Below, piece by piece: positions 7,388 to 15,905 of a stretch of DNA of 64,000 nucleotides. Position 1 is the first letter of the stretch. Every line of letters starts with the position of its first letter. This DNA is from JAIEPT01 sp038217425 (lineage in GTDB: Bacteria; Planctomycetota; Planctomycetia; Gemmatales; Gemmataceae). Below the pieces are notes generated by a model, which saw nothing but the letters and a program-made list of their open reading frames with translations, was not told where the DNA came from and ran no database searches. The position numbers and the translations under genes are program-made. Where the stretch lies: assembly GCA_038217425.1 (NCBI GenBank), contig JBBQPM010000008.1, positions 3,057 to 67,056 on the forward strand, in the 5' to 3' direction.

Positions 7388-9487
7388 ATGGGACGTTTCT
7401 TTCTGATCCTGCTTTTGGGCGCCGGCGTCGTCGTCGGCTACGGATACCTGAACGGCTGGTTCCCCAGCGATCAACCGCTCGATGGGTCCGAAAATAACAC
7501 GCAAGGCGGCGACGGTCCCACGCAGACCGCGACCAAACCGGTCCCCGACGACCTGGGCGAATCCCTCTACGCGCCGCAGCCGCTCGCCAAGCTCCCCGTG
7601 ATCGAAGGCGCCGGCCGGGATCCCGTCGTGATTCCGGGCGTGTTCGATTCGGTCACCAAGAGCGAGATTTCGCCGCCGATGGGGGGCAAGATTTTGTTCA
7701 TCGGCACGGAGGTTCCGGAGGGAGTTCTGCAAGTGGGGGGCATCGCGCCGTTCTTCCAGGACGATTTCCAGTACGCCACCATCAATCAGGGCGGCCGCGA
7801 CATCTTCAAGATGTTCAAGCCGTTGCTCGAAGGTCAAAAGGTCGGCGAGGGGCAAATGCTGGTGCAGATCGATCCCTCCAAGGCCACCAACAATCGCCGA
7901 GAGAAGTCGGTGAAAGTCGCCGCCGCGGTCGCGGAACGCGAAGCCGCTCAGAAGATCGAGATCGTGGCCATGCAGTTCCTGAAAACCGACCAACAGCTCT
8001 ACCAGAACAAAACGATCGCCGAGCGTCAGTACCGCGAATCGGAATTGACGCACACGAAGACGCGTGCGGAACTAATCTCGAAGATGGAGGGCGTCAAGGC
8101 GGCCGAGATCGAACTCAACTCCGCCGAGATCATCTTCAACGAACATCAGCTCATCAACCGCATCAACGTCACCTACAGCATCATCCGCTCGGTCATCAAA
8201 AACGCCGGCGACGGCGTCAAGGATTTCGAGCCGATCATGCATCTGCAGTCCCCGTACAAACTGATGGCCGTCGGCTTCGTCGAAGCCGAACGCGACATCC
8301 AGAAGGGCGCCAAGGTCCGTCTGGAACCAATCCTCGATCTCGCTCCCGACCGCAGCCTACGGACGCACGCCGGCGAAATCACCTGCGTCGCCATCGATCA
8401 GGAAAATCGCTTCCTCACCGGCAGCATCGATCGCGAGGTTCACGTCTGGAATCGCGGCAGCTCGCAGCCGATCTTCGTGCTGCGCCACACCCACGCCGTC
8501 CGTTCCATCGCCTGCAGTCCGCTCGGCAGCAAGGATAATTGGTGCGTCGTCGGCGCCTCCGACGGCGAGTTCACCGTCTGGGAACTCGGCAAGGACTCGT
8601 TCAAAGCGCTCGCCAAGTTCAAACTGCATAGCGACGGCGTCACCGCGCTCGCCTTCAGCCCCGACGGGCAGTACTTCGCCAGCGGCGGCGGTGACGGCAA
8701 AATCGTCCTCTTCGAAAAAACCGACTCAGGCCCCAAACTCAAGTACGCCCTCTCCGACTCCCCGCATACCGGCGTCATCACCTCGCTCCACTTCACGCCC
8801 CAGGCCCGGCTCGTCTCCGCCTCCCGCGATCTCACCCTCCGCGTCTGGAAGCTGCAAAAGAACGGCGCCCGGCTCGATAAGATCGGCAACGAAGACTGGA
8901 TCATCGGCGGTCGCACCGGCACCGTCCCCCAGATCGGCGTCTCCGCCGACGGCCGCTGGATCCTCCGCGAGCAAGGCAAATCCCTGCAGTTCATCGACGG
9001 CGAATCGGGCAACACCATCATGACCATGCAAAACCCCAGCGACGCCGTCCCCTTCGAAACGCTCGCCACGTTCTCTCCCGTGAACCGGAGCAAGCCCGGC
9101 AGCGCCATGATGCTCACCGCCGGCGCCTCCGAAGGACGTCTGCAGCTCTGGCAAGCGCCCGAGAACGCCAGCAAGCGCGGCTTCGAAATCCGTCAGTTCG
9201 TGACCAAGGAACGCTCGTCGGTGACCTCCGCCGCGTTCGCCTGGCCCGACGCCAGCGGCGAAATCCCGTTCGCGATCTCGGGCACCAAGGACGGCGTCGT
9301 CTACGTCTGGAGCGTGCCGCCCACGAGTGAGATTCAAAGTCAGCGCATCGAGAATTGCGTGGTGAAGAAGATCAGCCCGAACGTCGACAATCGCCAGGTG
9401 CAGATCGGCGTGGAAATCACGAACGCGGACGGCAAGCTCACGCCGGGCCGACCGGTGACGATCGTCATCCTGCCCGAAGCGCGGTAG
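7388..9487 (+). CDS. HlyD-like adaptor with a WD40 beta-propeller inserted in it
   Basis: A 699-residue protein. A membrane anchor comes first (residues 3-17, RFFLILLLGAGVVVG). An adaptor part follows: the lipoyl half-motif VTKSEISPPMGGKILFIG (about 85-102), VGEGQMLVQIDPS (about 152), a coiled-coil hairpin (about 165-270) and the barrel strand KLMAVGFVEAERDIQKG (about 292). At about residue 325 the sequence switches to WD40 repeats (HAGEITCVAIDQ, FLTGSIDREVHVWN, VTALAFSPDGQYFASGGGDG, LVSASRDLTLRVWK), running to about 648. The last 45 residues (RQVQIGVEITNADGKLTPGR) look like the membrane-proximal barrel that normally directly follows the first barrel. The propeller therefore appears nested within the adaptor. 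Start ATG 7388 has AAGGA about 8 nt upstream. Confidence 0.8.
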   Translation: MGRFFLILLLGAGVVVGYGYLNGWFPSDQPLDGSENNTQGGDGPTQTATKPVPDDLGESLYAPQPLAKLPVIEGAGRDPVVIPGVFDSVTKSEISPPMGGKILFIGTEVPEGVLQVGGIAPFFQDDFQYATINQGGRDIFKMFKPLLEGQKVGEGQMLVQIDPSKATNNRREKSVKVAAAVAEREAAQKIEIVAMQFLKTDQQLYQNKTIAERQYRESELTHTKTRAELISKMEGVKAAEIELNSAEIIFNEHQLINRINVTYSIIRSVIKNAGDGVKDFEPIMHLQSPYKLMAVGFVEAERDIQKGAKVRLEPILDLAPDRSLRTHAGEITCVAIDQENRFLTGSIDREVHVWNRGSSQPIFVLRHTHAVRSIACSPLGSKDNWCVVGASDGEFTVWELGKDSFKALAKFKLHSDGVTALAFSPDGQYFASGGGDGKIVLFEKTDSGPKLKYALSDSPHTGVITSLHFTPQARLVSASRDLTLRVWKLQKNGARLDKIGNEDWIIGGRTGTVPQIGVSADGRWILREQGKSLQFIDGESGNTIMTMQNPSDAVPFETLATFSPVNRSKPGSAMMLTAGASEGRLQLWQAPENASKRGFEIRQFVTKERSSVTSAAFAWPDASGEIPFAISGTKDGVVYVWSVPPTSEIQSQRIENCVVKKISPNVDNRQVQIGVEITNADGKLTPGRPVTIVILPEAR

Positions 9488-9575
9488 GAGCCCGCGGCGC
9501 AAGCAAGGATCGGACGCAATCAGAGCCCGCAGCGCAAGCAAGGTACAATCAATCCTTGCTTGCGCTGCGGGCTCT
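9488..9575. repeat. GAGCCCGCAGCGCAAGCAAGG repeat: direct copy plus palindrome
   Basis: One copy of the 22-bp word lies at 9488-9509. A second at 9522-9543 is followed by its reverse complement at 9554-9575 (10-nt loop). The same palindrome occurs at 25491-25543. It sits between two convergent genes and could form a strong bidirectional hairpin; no long T-tract follows. Confidence 0.88.
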
Positions 9576-9578
9576 GCA

Positions 9579-9875
9579 TTACGCCGCGTTCTTGCGCGGT
9601 AGCGCGGGGCTCTCGCTGAGCACTGTTTCGCCGAAGCGTTCGCCGACCGCGTCATAGAAGATGATGCGATTCTCTTCACCGGCCCAGACGGCGTAGTTCT
9701 TGAGTAGGCGCGGCCCGTTCACCTGAAAGAAGATGCCGCACGGCTTGTTTCGTTGCAGCAAGATCGACTGCTGCAGCGGCGTCTGCTGAGGATCGAGTTG
9801 ATCCTTGCCGCACAGGACCTGGTGGATGTGTTCGCGCAATAGTTCCATCGTGGGCAGACAACGCACGTCGCGCAT
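9579..9875 (-). CDS. Small conserved-looking hypothetical protein
   Basis: A 98-residue soluble protein with no signal peptide or membrane helix. It contains TPLQQSILLQRNKPCGIFFQ followed by VNGPRLLKNYAVWAGEENRI and IFYDAVGERFGE, a compact alpha/beta-looking unit. I do not recognise a named family, although the sequence is well ordered and non-repetitive and looks like a genuine planctomycete protein. Start ATG 9875 has no clear ribosome-binding site, and an internal ATG (residue 10) is possible. It runs in the same direction as trmL, 110 nt downstream of it. Confidence 0.6.
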   Translation of the reverse strand: MRDVRCLPTMELLREHIHQVLCGKDQLDPQQTPLQQSILLQRNKPCGIFFQVNGPRLLKNYAVWAGEENRIIFYDAVGERFGETVLSESPALPRKNAA

Positions 9876-9985
9876 GGAGAGATCTCAAAGGGGCTGGCTC
9901 AGGGAAGCAGTACCCCAAAGATCGGACGGCGCAGCGAAGTTTATCGAGCGCGAATCGGCGCCGCGGCATTTCTCGTGAGCCGGTC

Positions 9986-10462
9986 CTACCAGATGTGCAG
10001 CTGACGCAGCCCTTCATAGCAGACGATGCCGACGGCCGTCGACAGGTTGAGACTGCGGACTTTGCCGGCCGGCATGGGAATAACGAACGTTCGGCCCGTA
10101 TAGCGCTGCAGCACTTCGGCCGGCAGCCCGCGCGATTCGGGCCCGAACAACAACCCGTCGCCCCGCTGAAAGGCGTGACTGGTATAAGCCTTTTCCCCAT
10201 GCGAGCTGAAGCAGACGAGCCGCCCCAGGTCGCGGCCTTCGCTCGTCCAGACGTTCTCGAATGCCTCAAGCGATTCGTGCCGATGGACGTCGACCGCGTG
10301 CCAGTAATCGAGGCCGGCGCGTTTCAGCGATTTGTCGTCGATGCGAAAGCCGAGTTTGCCGATGAGATGCAGCCGCGCCCCGGTCGCGGCGCAGAGCCGG
10401 GCAATGTTCCCCGTGTTGGGCGGAATCTCCGGCTCCCATAAAGCAATGTGCAGCGGCGGCAT
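9986..10462 (-). CDS. trmL: tRNA (cytidine(34)-2'-O)-methyltransferase
   Basis: A 158-residue SPOUT-class methyltransferase of standard TrmL length. It starts HIALWEPEIPPNTGNIARLC (SPOUT motif 1 with N-T-G-N). Motif 2 is LLFGPESRGLP and motif 3, VRSLNLSTAVGIVCYEGLRQ, forms the AdoMet-binding trefoil knot. The enzyme methylates the 2'-OH of the wobble base of tRNA-Leu isoacceptors. Start ATG 10462 matches the family N-terminus; the frame extends upstream to 10561 but that extension has no similarity. It diverges from the DUF1549 gene. Confidence 0.93.
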   Translation of the reverse strand: MPPLHIALWEPEIPPNTGNIARLCAATGARLHLIGKLGFRIDDKSLKRAGLDYWHAVDVHRHESLEAFENVWTSEGRDLGRLVCFSSHGEKAYTSHAFQRGDGLLFGPESRGLPAEVLQRYTGRTFVIPMPAGKVRSLNLSTAVGIVCYEGLRQLHIW

Positions 10463-10563
10463 CCGTTTTTCCAAATCGCAAAAATTACCACTGGCGAAAC
10501 GCACCCTTCCTCGGTTAAGATACGAGTCCCCCCAAGGATCGTGCCCTCTCGGAGATCCCACCC

Positions 10564-12159
10564 GTGCGATGTCTCGCCTCAGTTATGACTGCGCTGCTCG
10601 CCGCCGACTGCCTCTGTGCGGAAGTCCCCGCGCTTGCCAAGGCTATCGATCAGGCCATTCAGAAACGTCTCGATCAAGAGAAGATCCCCGCTTCGCCGCG
10701 GGCCGCCGACGCCGAGTTCCTGCGCCGCGTCTATCTCGATCTCACCGGCCGCATTCCGACCTATGATCAGGCGGTTGCTTTTCTCGACAGTGATTCCGCG
10801 AACAAGCGGGCGGAACTCATCGACGAACTGCTCGCTCGCAGGGAGTTTGGTTGGCACCTGGCCAATCACTGGCGCGAACTCATCGTCGATCGCGGCGCCG
10901 AGAATATCGGCCAGGCGCGCGAGAATTCCTGGGCGTTCATCACCTGGCTCGAAGCCGGCATCAATAGCGAACGCGGCTGGGATCAGATCGTCCGCGACAT
11001 CCTGACGGCCGAGGGCGAAGTGAAGACGAACCCGGCCGGGACGTTCATTCTCGCCAATCGCATGGGCGTTTTTCCGAAGCCGGAAGAAATGACTGGCATG
11101 ACGGGCCGACTCTTCATGGGCATCAACCTTCGCTGCGCTCAGTGCCACGATCATCCGTATGTCGAGACGTGGACGCAGGACGACTTCTGGGGCGTGGCGG
11201 CATTCTTCAGCCAGGTCCGCGATCACAACCTGGGCGGCGACAACTCCGCGCGGGCGCCGATGTATTTCGAGAAGGCGATGGAGGATCCCAAGAAGCTCAA
11301 GAGTTACGCGGGAGCCCAGAAACGCAACGGCATCATCCCCGCCGAGCCCGGTCCGCAGATCGCCGTCCCCAAGGGGAGCGATCCGAACGCCACCCTGAAA
11401 ATGGTGAAGGCCAAATTCTTTCTCGACAAGGAACCGAAGCTCGCCGTCGAAGGCCCGTATCGCAAGGCCCTCGCCGACTGGCTCACCGCGAAAGACAATC
11501 CTTACTTCGCCAGGGCCACGGTCAACCGCCTGTGGGCCCATTTCTTCGCCCGCGGCCTGATCCCCGCACTGGACGACGCCCGGCCCGATCAACCCGCGTC
11601 GCACCCCGAATTGCTCGCCCTGCTCGAAAAAGAATTCAAGGCCGGCGGCTTCCAACTCAAGCCGATCGTGCGCGCCCTCTGCAACAGCGACGCCTACCAG
11701 CGCACCAGCAAGCCCCTGGCCGGCAACGCCCAGGATCAGACGCTGTTCAGCAGGCAATCGCTGCGTCTCCTGACGTCGGACCAGGTGATCGACGCCCTCG
11801 CCATCGCCATGGGCCGAAATCCGACGGAAGGCAAAAACCGCGACCAGCAAACCGCCCCCTTCGCAACCAGCAAGGCCGACGGCGATCCGAAGGAATTCAG
11901 CCACGGCGTGCAGCAGACGCTCCTGCTCATGAACGGCGGCATCACCGGCCAGACGCCCAACAACTTCGGCAAGCTGACGGTCGGCAAGAGCAAGGAAGTC
12001 GCCATCACGAACTTGTACCTGGCCGTCCTGTCGCGTCGGCCGCGCAGCGAGGAACTGGAGCGAGCCTTGACCTACGTGCAAGATGCTCCGCCGAATGAGG
12101 GAACCCGGGACGTTTTCTGGGCCCTCGTGAATTCTGCGGAGTTCATCTTTAACCGTTAG
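10564..12159 (+). CDS. DUF1549/DUF1553 secreted protein with heme-like CAQCH motif
   Basis: A 531-residue exported protein. GTG 10564 follows GGAGA by about 7 nt and gives a short signal peptide ending DCLCAEV. DUF1549 begins at about residue 50 with RRVYLDLTGRIPTYDQAV and includes the CxxCH motif LRCAQCHDHPYVETW at about residue 190. DUF1553 follows (YFARATVNRLWAHFFARGLI; then DAYQRTSKPLAG; then LLTSDQVIDALAIAMGR) and ends with LYLAVLSRRPRSEELERAL. Such proteins are a planctomycete hallmark, are nearly always followed by a DUF1501 gene, and have no established reaction. The gap to the DUF1501 gene is filled by an inverted pair of palindromes. Confidence 0.92.
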   Translation: MRCLASVMTALLAADCLCAEVPALAKAIDQAIQKRLDQEKIPASPRAADAEFLRRVYLDLTGRIPTYDQAVAFLDSDSANKRAELIDELLARREFGWHLANHWRELIVDRGAENIGQARENSWAFITWLEAGINSERGWDQIVRDILTAEGEVKTNPAGTFILANRMGVFPKPEEMTGMTGRLFMGINLRCAQCHDHPYVETWTQDDFWGVAAFFSQVRDHNLGGDNSARAPMYFEKAMEDPKKLKSYAGAQKRNGIIPAEPGPQIAVPKGSDPNATLKMVKAKFFLDKEPKLAVEGPYRKALADWLTAKDNPYFARATVNRLWAHFFARGLIPALDDARPDQPASHPELLALLEKEFKAGGFQLKPIVRALCNSDAYQRTSKPLAGNAQDQTLFSRQSLRLLTSDQVIDALAIAMGRNPTEGKNRDQQTAPFATSKADGDPKEFSHGVQQTLLLMNGGITGQTPNNFGKLTVGKSKEVAITNLYLAVLSRRPRSEELERALTYVQDAPPNEGTRDVFWALVNSAEFIFNR

Positions 12160-12163
12160 CCGG

Positions 12164-12305
12164 CCGGTAGGCCAGACACTCTGTCTGGCCCTCGCAGGTT
12201 GCGACACGGATGAGGATTTGTTACCGAATAAAGTGTTTCGACGAACTTGTGGAATTGGATTCAATGACGCGCGGGTTCGGCCAGACAAAGTGTCTGGCCT
12301 ACCGG
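12164..12305. repeat. Inverted pair of palindromic repeats
   Basis: Unit 1 (12164-12190) and unit 2 (12279-12305) are 27 bp each and are reverse complements of each other with one mismatch. Each unit also contains its own inner palindrome GGCCAGACA...TGTCTGGCC. The 88-nt interior has no coding signal. The pair sits between two genes that are probably co-transcribed. Confidence 0.85.
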
Positions 12306-12323
12306 CAAAATAGGAGATGCCCG

Positions 12324-13607
12324 ATGACTTCGCTGAACAAACTTGTGAGCCCGCAATCGCGGCGCGATTTCCTCAAACTCGCCGCCGTCGGCGCCGTCGG
12401 CGGCAGCGCCGGCGGTTGGCTCGACGTCGTCGCCCAAAAAGCGTACGCCCAACAGCTGGCGCGGCAGGCCAAGGCCAAGGCGTGCATCGTCCTCTTCATG
12501 AGCGGCGGCCCCGCCCACACCTACACCTTCGACTTCAAGAGCGGCGATCGCTGCTGCCCCTATAGCTCCATCGCCACCTCGACCCCCGGCATCGCCGTCA
12601 GCGAGTATATGCCGCACATCGCCCGGCAAATGCACCATCTCGCCCTGGTCCGCGGCATGTCGACCGCCATCGCCGACCACGAGCCGGCGCACTACCTCAT
12701 GCGGACCGGCTTCCAACAACTGGGGGGCGTCAACCATCCCCACATGGGCGCCATCGCCGCCACCGAACTCGTCGCCGAGAACACCGGCATGCCCAACTTC
12801 GTCCTCATCAAACCGGGCTCCGGCGGCCTCAACGGCGCCAGCGGCGGCTTCCTCGGACCCGCCGCCCGTCCCCTCATCCTCCGCGACGTCACCCAGGGCA
12901 TCGCCAACCTCAACCCGCAAGGCAGCGCCGAACAACTCCAGCGCCGCACCGGCTTGCTGCAAGGCATGGATCAGAGCTTCCTCGACGATTACCAGGCCGA
13001 GGCGATTCGCTCGCGCATCGCCAACTATCGCCGCGCCGCCCAGCTCATGGACCTCGACAAGGCCCGCACCGCCTTCCGCACCGATCTCGAACCGCAGCAC
13101 GTTCGCAACCTGTACGGCGACTCGCTTTTCGGCCGGCAGTGCCTCGGCGCCCGCAGACTCGTCGAGGCGGGCGTCAAGTACGTCGAAGTGATGCACCCCG
13201 CCTACTGGGACACGCACGGCGGCGCCGCCAACGGCCAACGCACGCTCACGCAAGTTCTCGATCGGCCCATGGGCGCCCTTCTCGAAGATCTCCACCTGCG
13301 CGGTTTGCTCGAGGAAACGCTGGTCGTCTGGATGGGCGAATTCGGCCGCGATTCGACCGGGAACGATCACTACGCGAAAGCCTGGACGACGTGCTTCGCC
13401 GGCGCCGGCGTTCGCGGCGGACGCGTCATCGGCCGAACCGATCGCCGCGGCATGACCGTTGAGGATCGTCCCGTCAGCGTCGCCGACTTCGGCAGCACCA
13501 TCTTCAAGACGCTCGGCATCGACTATACCAAACGCAACAACGTCGCCGGCCGGCCCATCGGCCTGGTCGACGAACATCCCAGCCCCGTCGACGAGCTGTT
13601 CGCGTAA
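12324..13607 (+). CDS. DUF1501 protein, Tat-exported, sulfatase-like fold
   Basis: A 427-residue protein. Its twin-arginine signal SRRDFLKLAAVGAVGG lies at residues 12-27. The DUF1501 core follows with CIVLFMSGGPAHTYTFD, PHIARQMHHLALVRGMST, NHPHMGAIAATELVAENTGM and, near the C-terminus, VWMGEFGRDSTGNDHYAKAW. The family belongs to the alkaline phosphatase/sulfatase superfamily and is paired with DUF1549/DUF1553 proteins in planctomycetes; the substrate is unknown. ATG 12324 has GGAG 7 nt upstream, and longer in-frame starts would cross the palindrome. Its Tat signal links it functionally to the export machinery represented by tatC at 40.3 kb. Confidence 0.92.
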   Translation: MTSLNKLVSPQSRRDFLKLAAVGAVGGSAGGWLDVVAQKAYAQQLARQAKAKACIVLFMSGGPAHTYTFDFKSGDRCCPYSSIATSTPGIAVSEYMPHIARQMHHLALVRGMSTAIADHEPAHYLMRTGFQQLGGVNHPHMGAIAATELVAENTGMPNFVLIKPGSGGLNGASGGFLGPAARPLILRDVTQGIANLNPQGSAEQLQRRTGLLQGMDQSFLDDYQAEAIRSRIANYRRAAQLMDLDKARTAFRTDLEPQHVRNLYGDSLFGRQCLGARRLVEAGVKYVEVMHPAYWDTHGGAANGQRTLTQVLDRPMGALLEDLHLRGLLEETLVVWMGEFGRDSTGNDHYAKAWTTCFAGAGVRGGRVIGRTDRRGMTVEDRPVSVADFGSTIFKTLGIDYTKRNNVAGRPIGLVDEHPSPVDELFA

Positions 13608-13619
13608 TCCGCCTGTCCT

Positions 13620-13657
13620 CGTTTAGCGCTCGCAGAATCCCACGCGAGCGCTAAACG
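13620..13657. terminator. 14-bp perfect hairpin after the DUF1501 gene
   Basis: The arms CGTTTAGCGCTCGC (13620-13633) and its exact reverse complement (13644-13657) enclose a 10-nt loop, 13 nt after the stop codon. The flanking AATTTCCCA is only weakly T-rich, so its role as a terminator is uncertain. It shares its arm word with the repeats at 7.33 and 28.89 kb. Confidence 0.5.
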
Positions 13658-13724
13658 AATTTCCCACGCTTGACGCATTTCTCGCCCTCTGCAAAATAGC
13701 CGATGCCCAACCCGGAGCGCACCG

Positions 13725-15839
13725 ATGCCGAGATTCTGCATCTTCTTACTCGTATTGACCTGCACCGCCTCGCTGCAGGGCGGCTCGCCGACGCCGAGCA
13801 AAGATCCCGAGATTGAGGCGGAACGTCTCGTTCACAAGCCGGGCACGCCGCTCAGCACGCGCACGCTCGTTTCCAATCCGGCGCCGCTCAAGGGATTGCT
13901 GAGCTGGAGCCTGGAAACCAAGATTCACCGCGGCCGATTCCACACCTCGGCCGTCAGCCCGGATGGCAAACTGATCGCCACCGGCGGGCTCGACAGCACC
14001 CTCCGCATCTGGGACCTGGCCAGCGGCAAACTCCTCCGCGCCATCATCTCCCTGGACGGTTACGCCTACGGCCTCAGCTTTTCCCCCGGAGGCAGGTATA
14101 TTGCCTCGGGTAGTTCGCAGGACGGGGCGGTCCGCGTCTGGGAAGCGAGCACGGGCAAGTTCATCAAGCATTACAAGGGGCATCCGACGGCGGTCACGCA
14201 GACCGCGTGGTCGCGCGACGGGAAGTGGCTGGTCGGCTCCGGGGGCGGCAGCGGCTACATCAGCACCTGGGAAACCGAGACGGCCCTGCTCCGCGGCAAA
14301 GCCTCCCTCGGACGCCCCGTGCTCGGACTTACGCTCCACCCCGACTCCCTCCTCTTCGCCGCCGTCACCAACGACTCGGCCATCGTCGTCGTCGACATCG
14401 CCACCGGCAAGACCGACCGCACCGTGGGCGAATCGTCGGACAACTACGTCACGCTCGCCTGGTCGCCTTCGGGCAAGCAACTCGCTGCCGGCACTGCCAA
14501 GTATATCTTCTTATTCAATTACCCCGGCATCGACGTCGCCCTCAAGATCGAGGGCGCCGCCCCGCAGCTCAACTGGAATGCCAAGGGAAACGAACTCTCG
14601 GCCTGCAACCCCGCCGAGCGCCTGATCCGCGTCTGGAATCCCTCAAGCGGCGAGTTGATTCACAAAGTTCCGGCGTATGCGACGTGGTATGGATACATGC
14701 CCGAACAGACCCATTTCGTCTACACCGACAGCATCGGCTTCGGCACCATCGCCCTCGCCGATCCCAAGCAGACGATGTTCCGCGAGGTGACCGGCGTGGC
14801 GCCCCCGGTGTGGGCCTCGGGCCGACCGGTGCTCACCGGTCTGGGGACGGCCGTGCTCACGCTCTGGGATCCGTCGACCGGGAAGCTGCTGCGCAAGCTC
14901 GAGGGGAGCAAGGCCTACGTCACCGCGCACGCCTGGTCGCCCGACGGCAAGACGTTGGCCGCGGGCGATGCGGATCGTTCGATTCGCCTTTGGGACGTCG
15001 ACGAGGGGAAGGTGCTGAAGACGCTGACCCAGCATAAGGCGCCGGTGACGAGCATCGCCTGGACGCCTGACGGCAAAGAGTTGGCAACGGGGGCGCGCGA
15101 CAAGTCGGCGATCGTCTGGAACGCGAAGTCAGGCGAAGTCATTCAGACGCTGTCCCCGCTGCAGGCGGACGTCACGAGCTTGACGTGGTCGCCCACCGGC
15201 AACACGCTGGCGCTGGGCGTCAGCGACGGCAACGCGTTTCTGTATTCGCGCACTACCTGGAAGCCGAGCAAGGCGCTCACGGCGCCGAAATTGACCGCCG
15301 TCACCGCGCTGGCCTTTCCCGCCGACGCCAAGACTCTGATCGGCGGCGACGCCTACGGCGTGACGCCCATCTGGTCGATCGCGACCGGCAAAAAAGTTAG
15401 CGAGCTGCCGCGCGGCGGCGCCGTCACCTCGCTCTCGTTTTTCGCCAAGAGCGATCTCCTCTTGACCGGACGCAGCATCTACGCCGCCGAGATCTATTCG
15501 ATGACGACCGGGAAACGCCTGCACGTCCTGCCGGTATTCTCGAGCGTGACGAACGTCGCCTGGTCCCTTCCCGGGCCGTTGGTGGCCGTATCCTCCGCGG
15601 ACCGCACGTGCCGATTTTTCGAAGCCTTCACGGGCAAGCTCAAGGGGCATCTCATCGCCGAGGCAGATCAACTCATCGGCGTGAGCATCGACGGCCATTA
15701 CCGCGGCGACGGCGATACCGACCAGCTCTTTTACGTCGTGCAGAACGAGCGCGGGCAGGAGATTGTCACGCCTGCGGAGTTCGCGACGAAGTATTCCTGG
15801 AAGAACGATCCGACCCGTGCGCGCTTCACCGCGAAGTAA
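13725..15839 (+). CDS. Secreted WD40 repeat protein
   Basis: A 704-residue protein with a signal peptide (MPRFCIFLLVLTCTASLQGG), so it is probably periplasmic or cell-surface. Residues about 60-660 carry a long run of WD40 repeats, e.g. HTSAVSPDGKLIATGGLDST followed by LRIWDL, ITSIAW-like blades such as PVTSIAWTPDGKELATGARD, and VTAHAWSPDGKTLAAGDADR. That is enough for two beta-propellers. The C-terminal stretch LIGVSIDGHYRGDGDTDQLF, with no propeller pattern, recurs in planctomycete WD40 proteins. Start ATG 13725 follows GGAG by 7 nt. It lies downstream of the DUF1549-DUF1501 pair, a common planctomycete order; a joint role is inferred. Confidence 0.88.
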   Translation: MPRFCIFLLVLTCTASLQGGSPTPSKDPEIEAERLVHKPGTPLSTRTLVSNPAPLKGLLSWSLETKIHRGRFHTSAVSPDGKLIATGGLDSTLRIWDLASGKLLRAIISLDGYAYGLSFSPGGRYIASGSSQDGAVRVWEASTGKFIKHYKGHPTAVTQTAWSRDGKWLVGSGGGSGYISTWETETALLRGKASLGRPVLGLTLHPDSLLFAAVTNDSAIVVVDIATGKTDRTVGESSDNYVTLAWSPSGKQLAAGTAKYIFLFNYPGIDVALKIEGAAPQLNWNAKGNELSACNPAERLIRVWNPSSGELIHKVPAYATWYGYMPEQTHFVYTDSIGFGTIALADPKQTMFREVTGVAPPVWASGRPVLTGLGTAVLTLWDPSTGKLLRKLEGSKAYVTAHAWSPDGKTLAAGDADRSIRLWDVDEGKVLKTLTQHKAPVTSIAWTPDGKELATGARDKSAIVWNAKSGEVIQTLSPLQADVTSLTWSPTGNTLALGVSDGNAFLYSRTTWKPSKALTAPKLTAVTALAFPADAKTLIGGDAYGVTPIWSIATGKKVSELPRGGAVTSLSFFAKSDLLLTGRSIYAAEIYSMTTGKRLHVLPVFSSVTNVAWSLPGPLVAVSSADRTCRFFEAFTGKLKGHLIAEADQLIGVSIDGHYRGDGDTDQLFYVVQNERGQEIVTPAEFATKYSWKNDPTRARFTAK

Positions 15840-15905
15840 CTTACGCCGGCCGCTCGCGAAAAATGCTATGCTGTTAATAGCCCCAGCGAACCTCCGGGCG
15901 GCTTC

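Noticed and set aside
10579..12288. 569-residue open frame opposite the DUF1549/DUF1553 gene
   Set aside because: Antisense shadow with no ribosome-binding site or domain. The plus-strand gene has a signal peptide and conserved family motifs.
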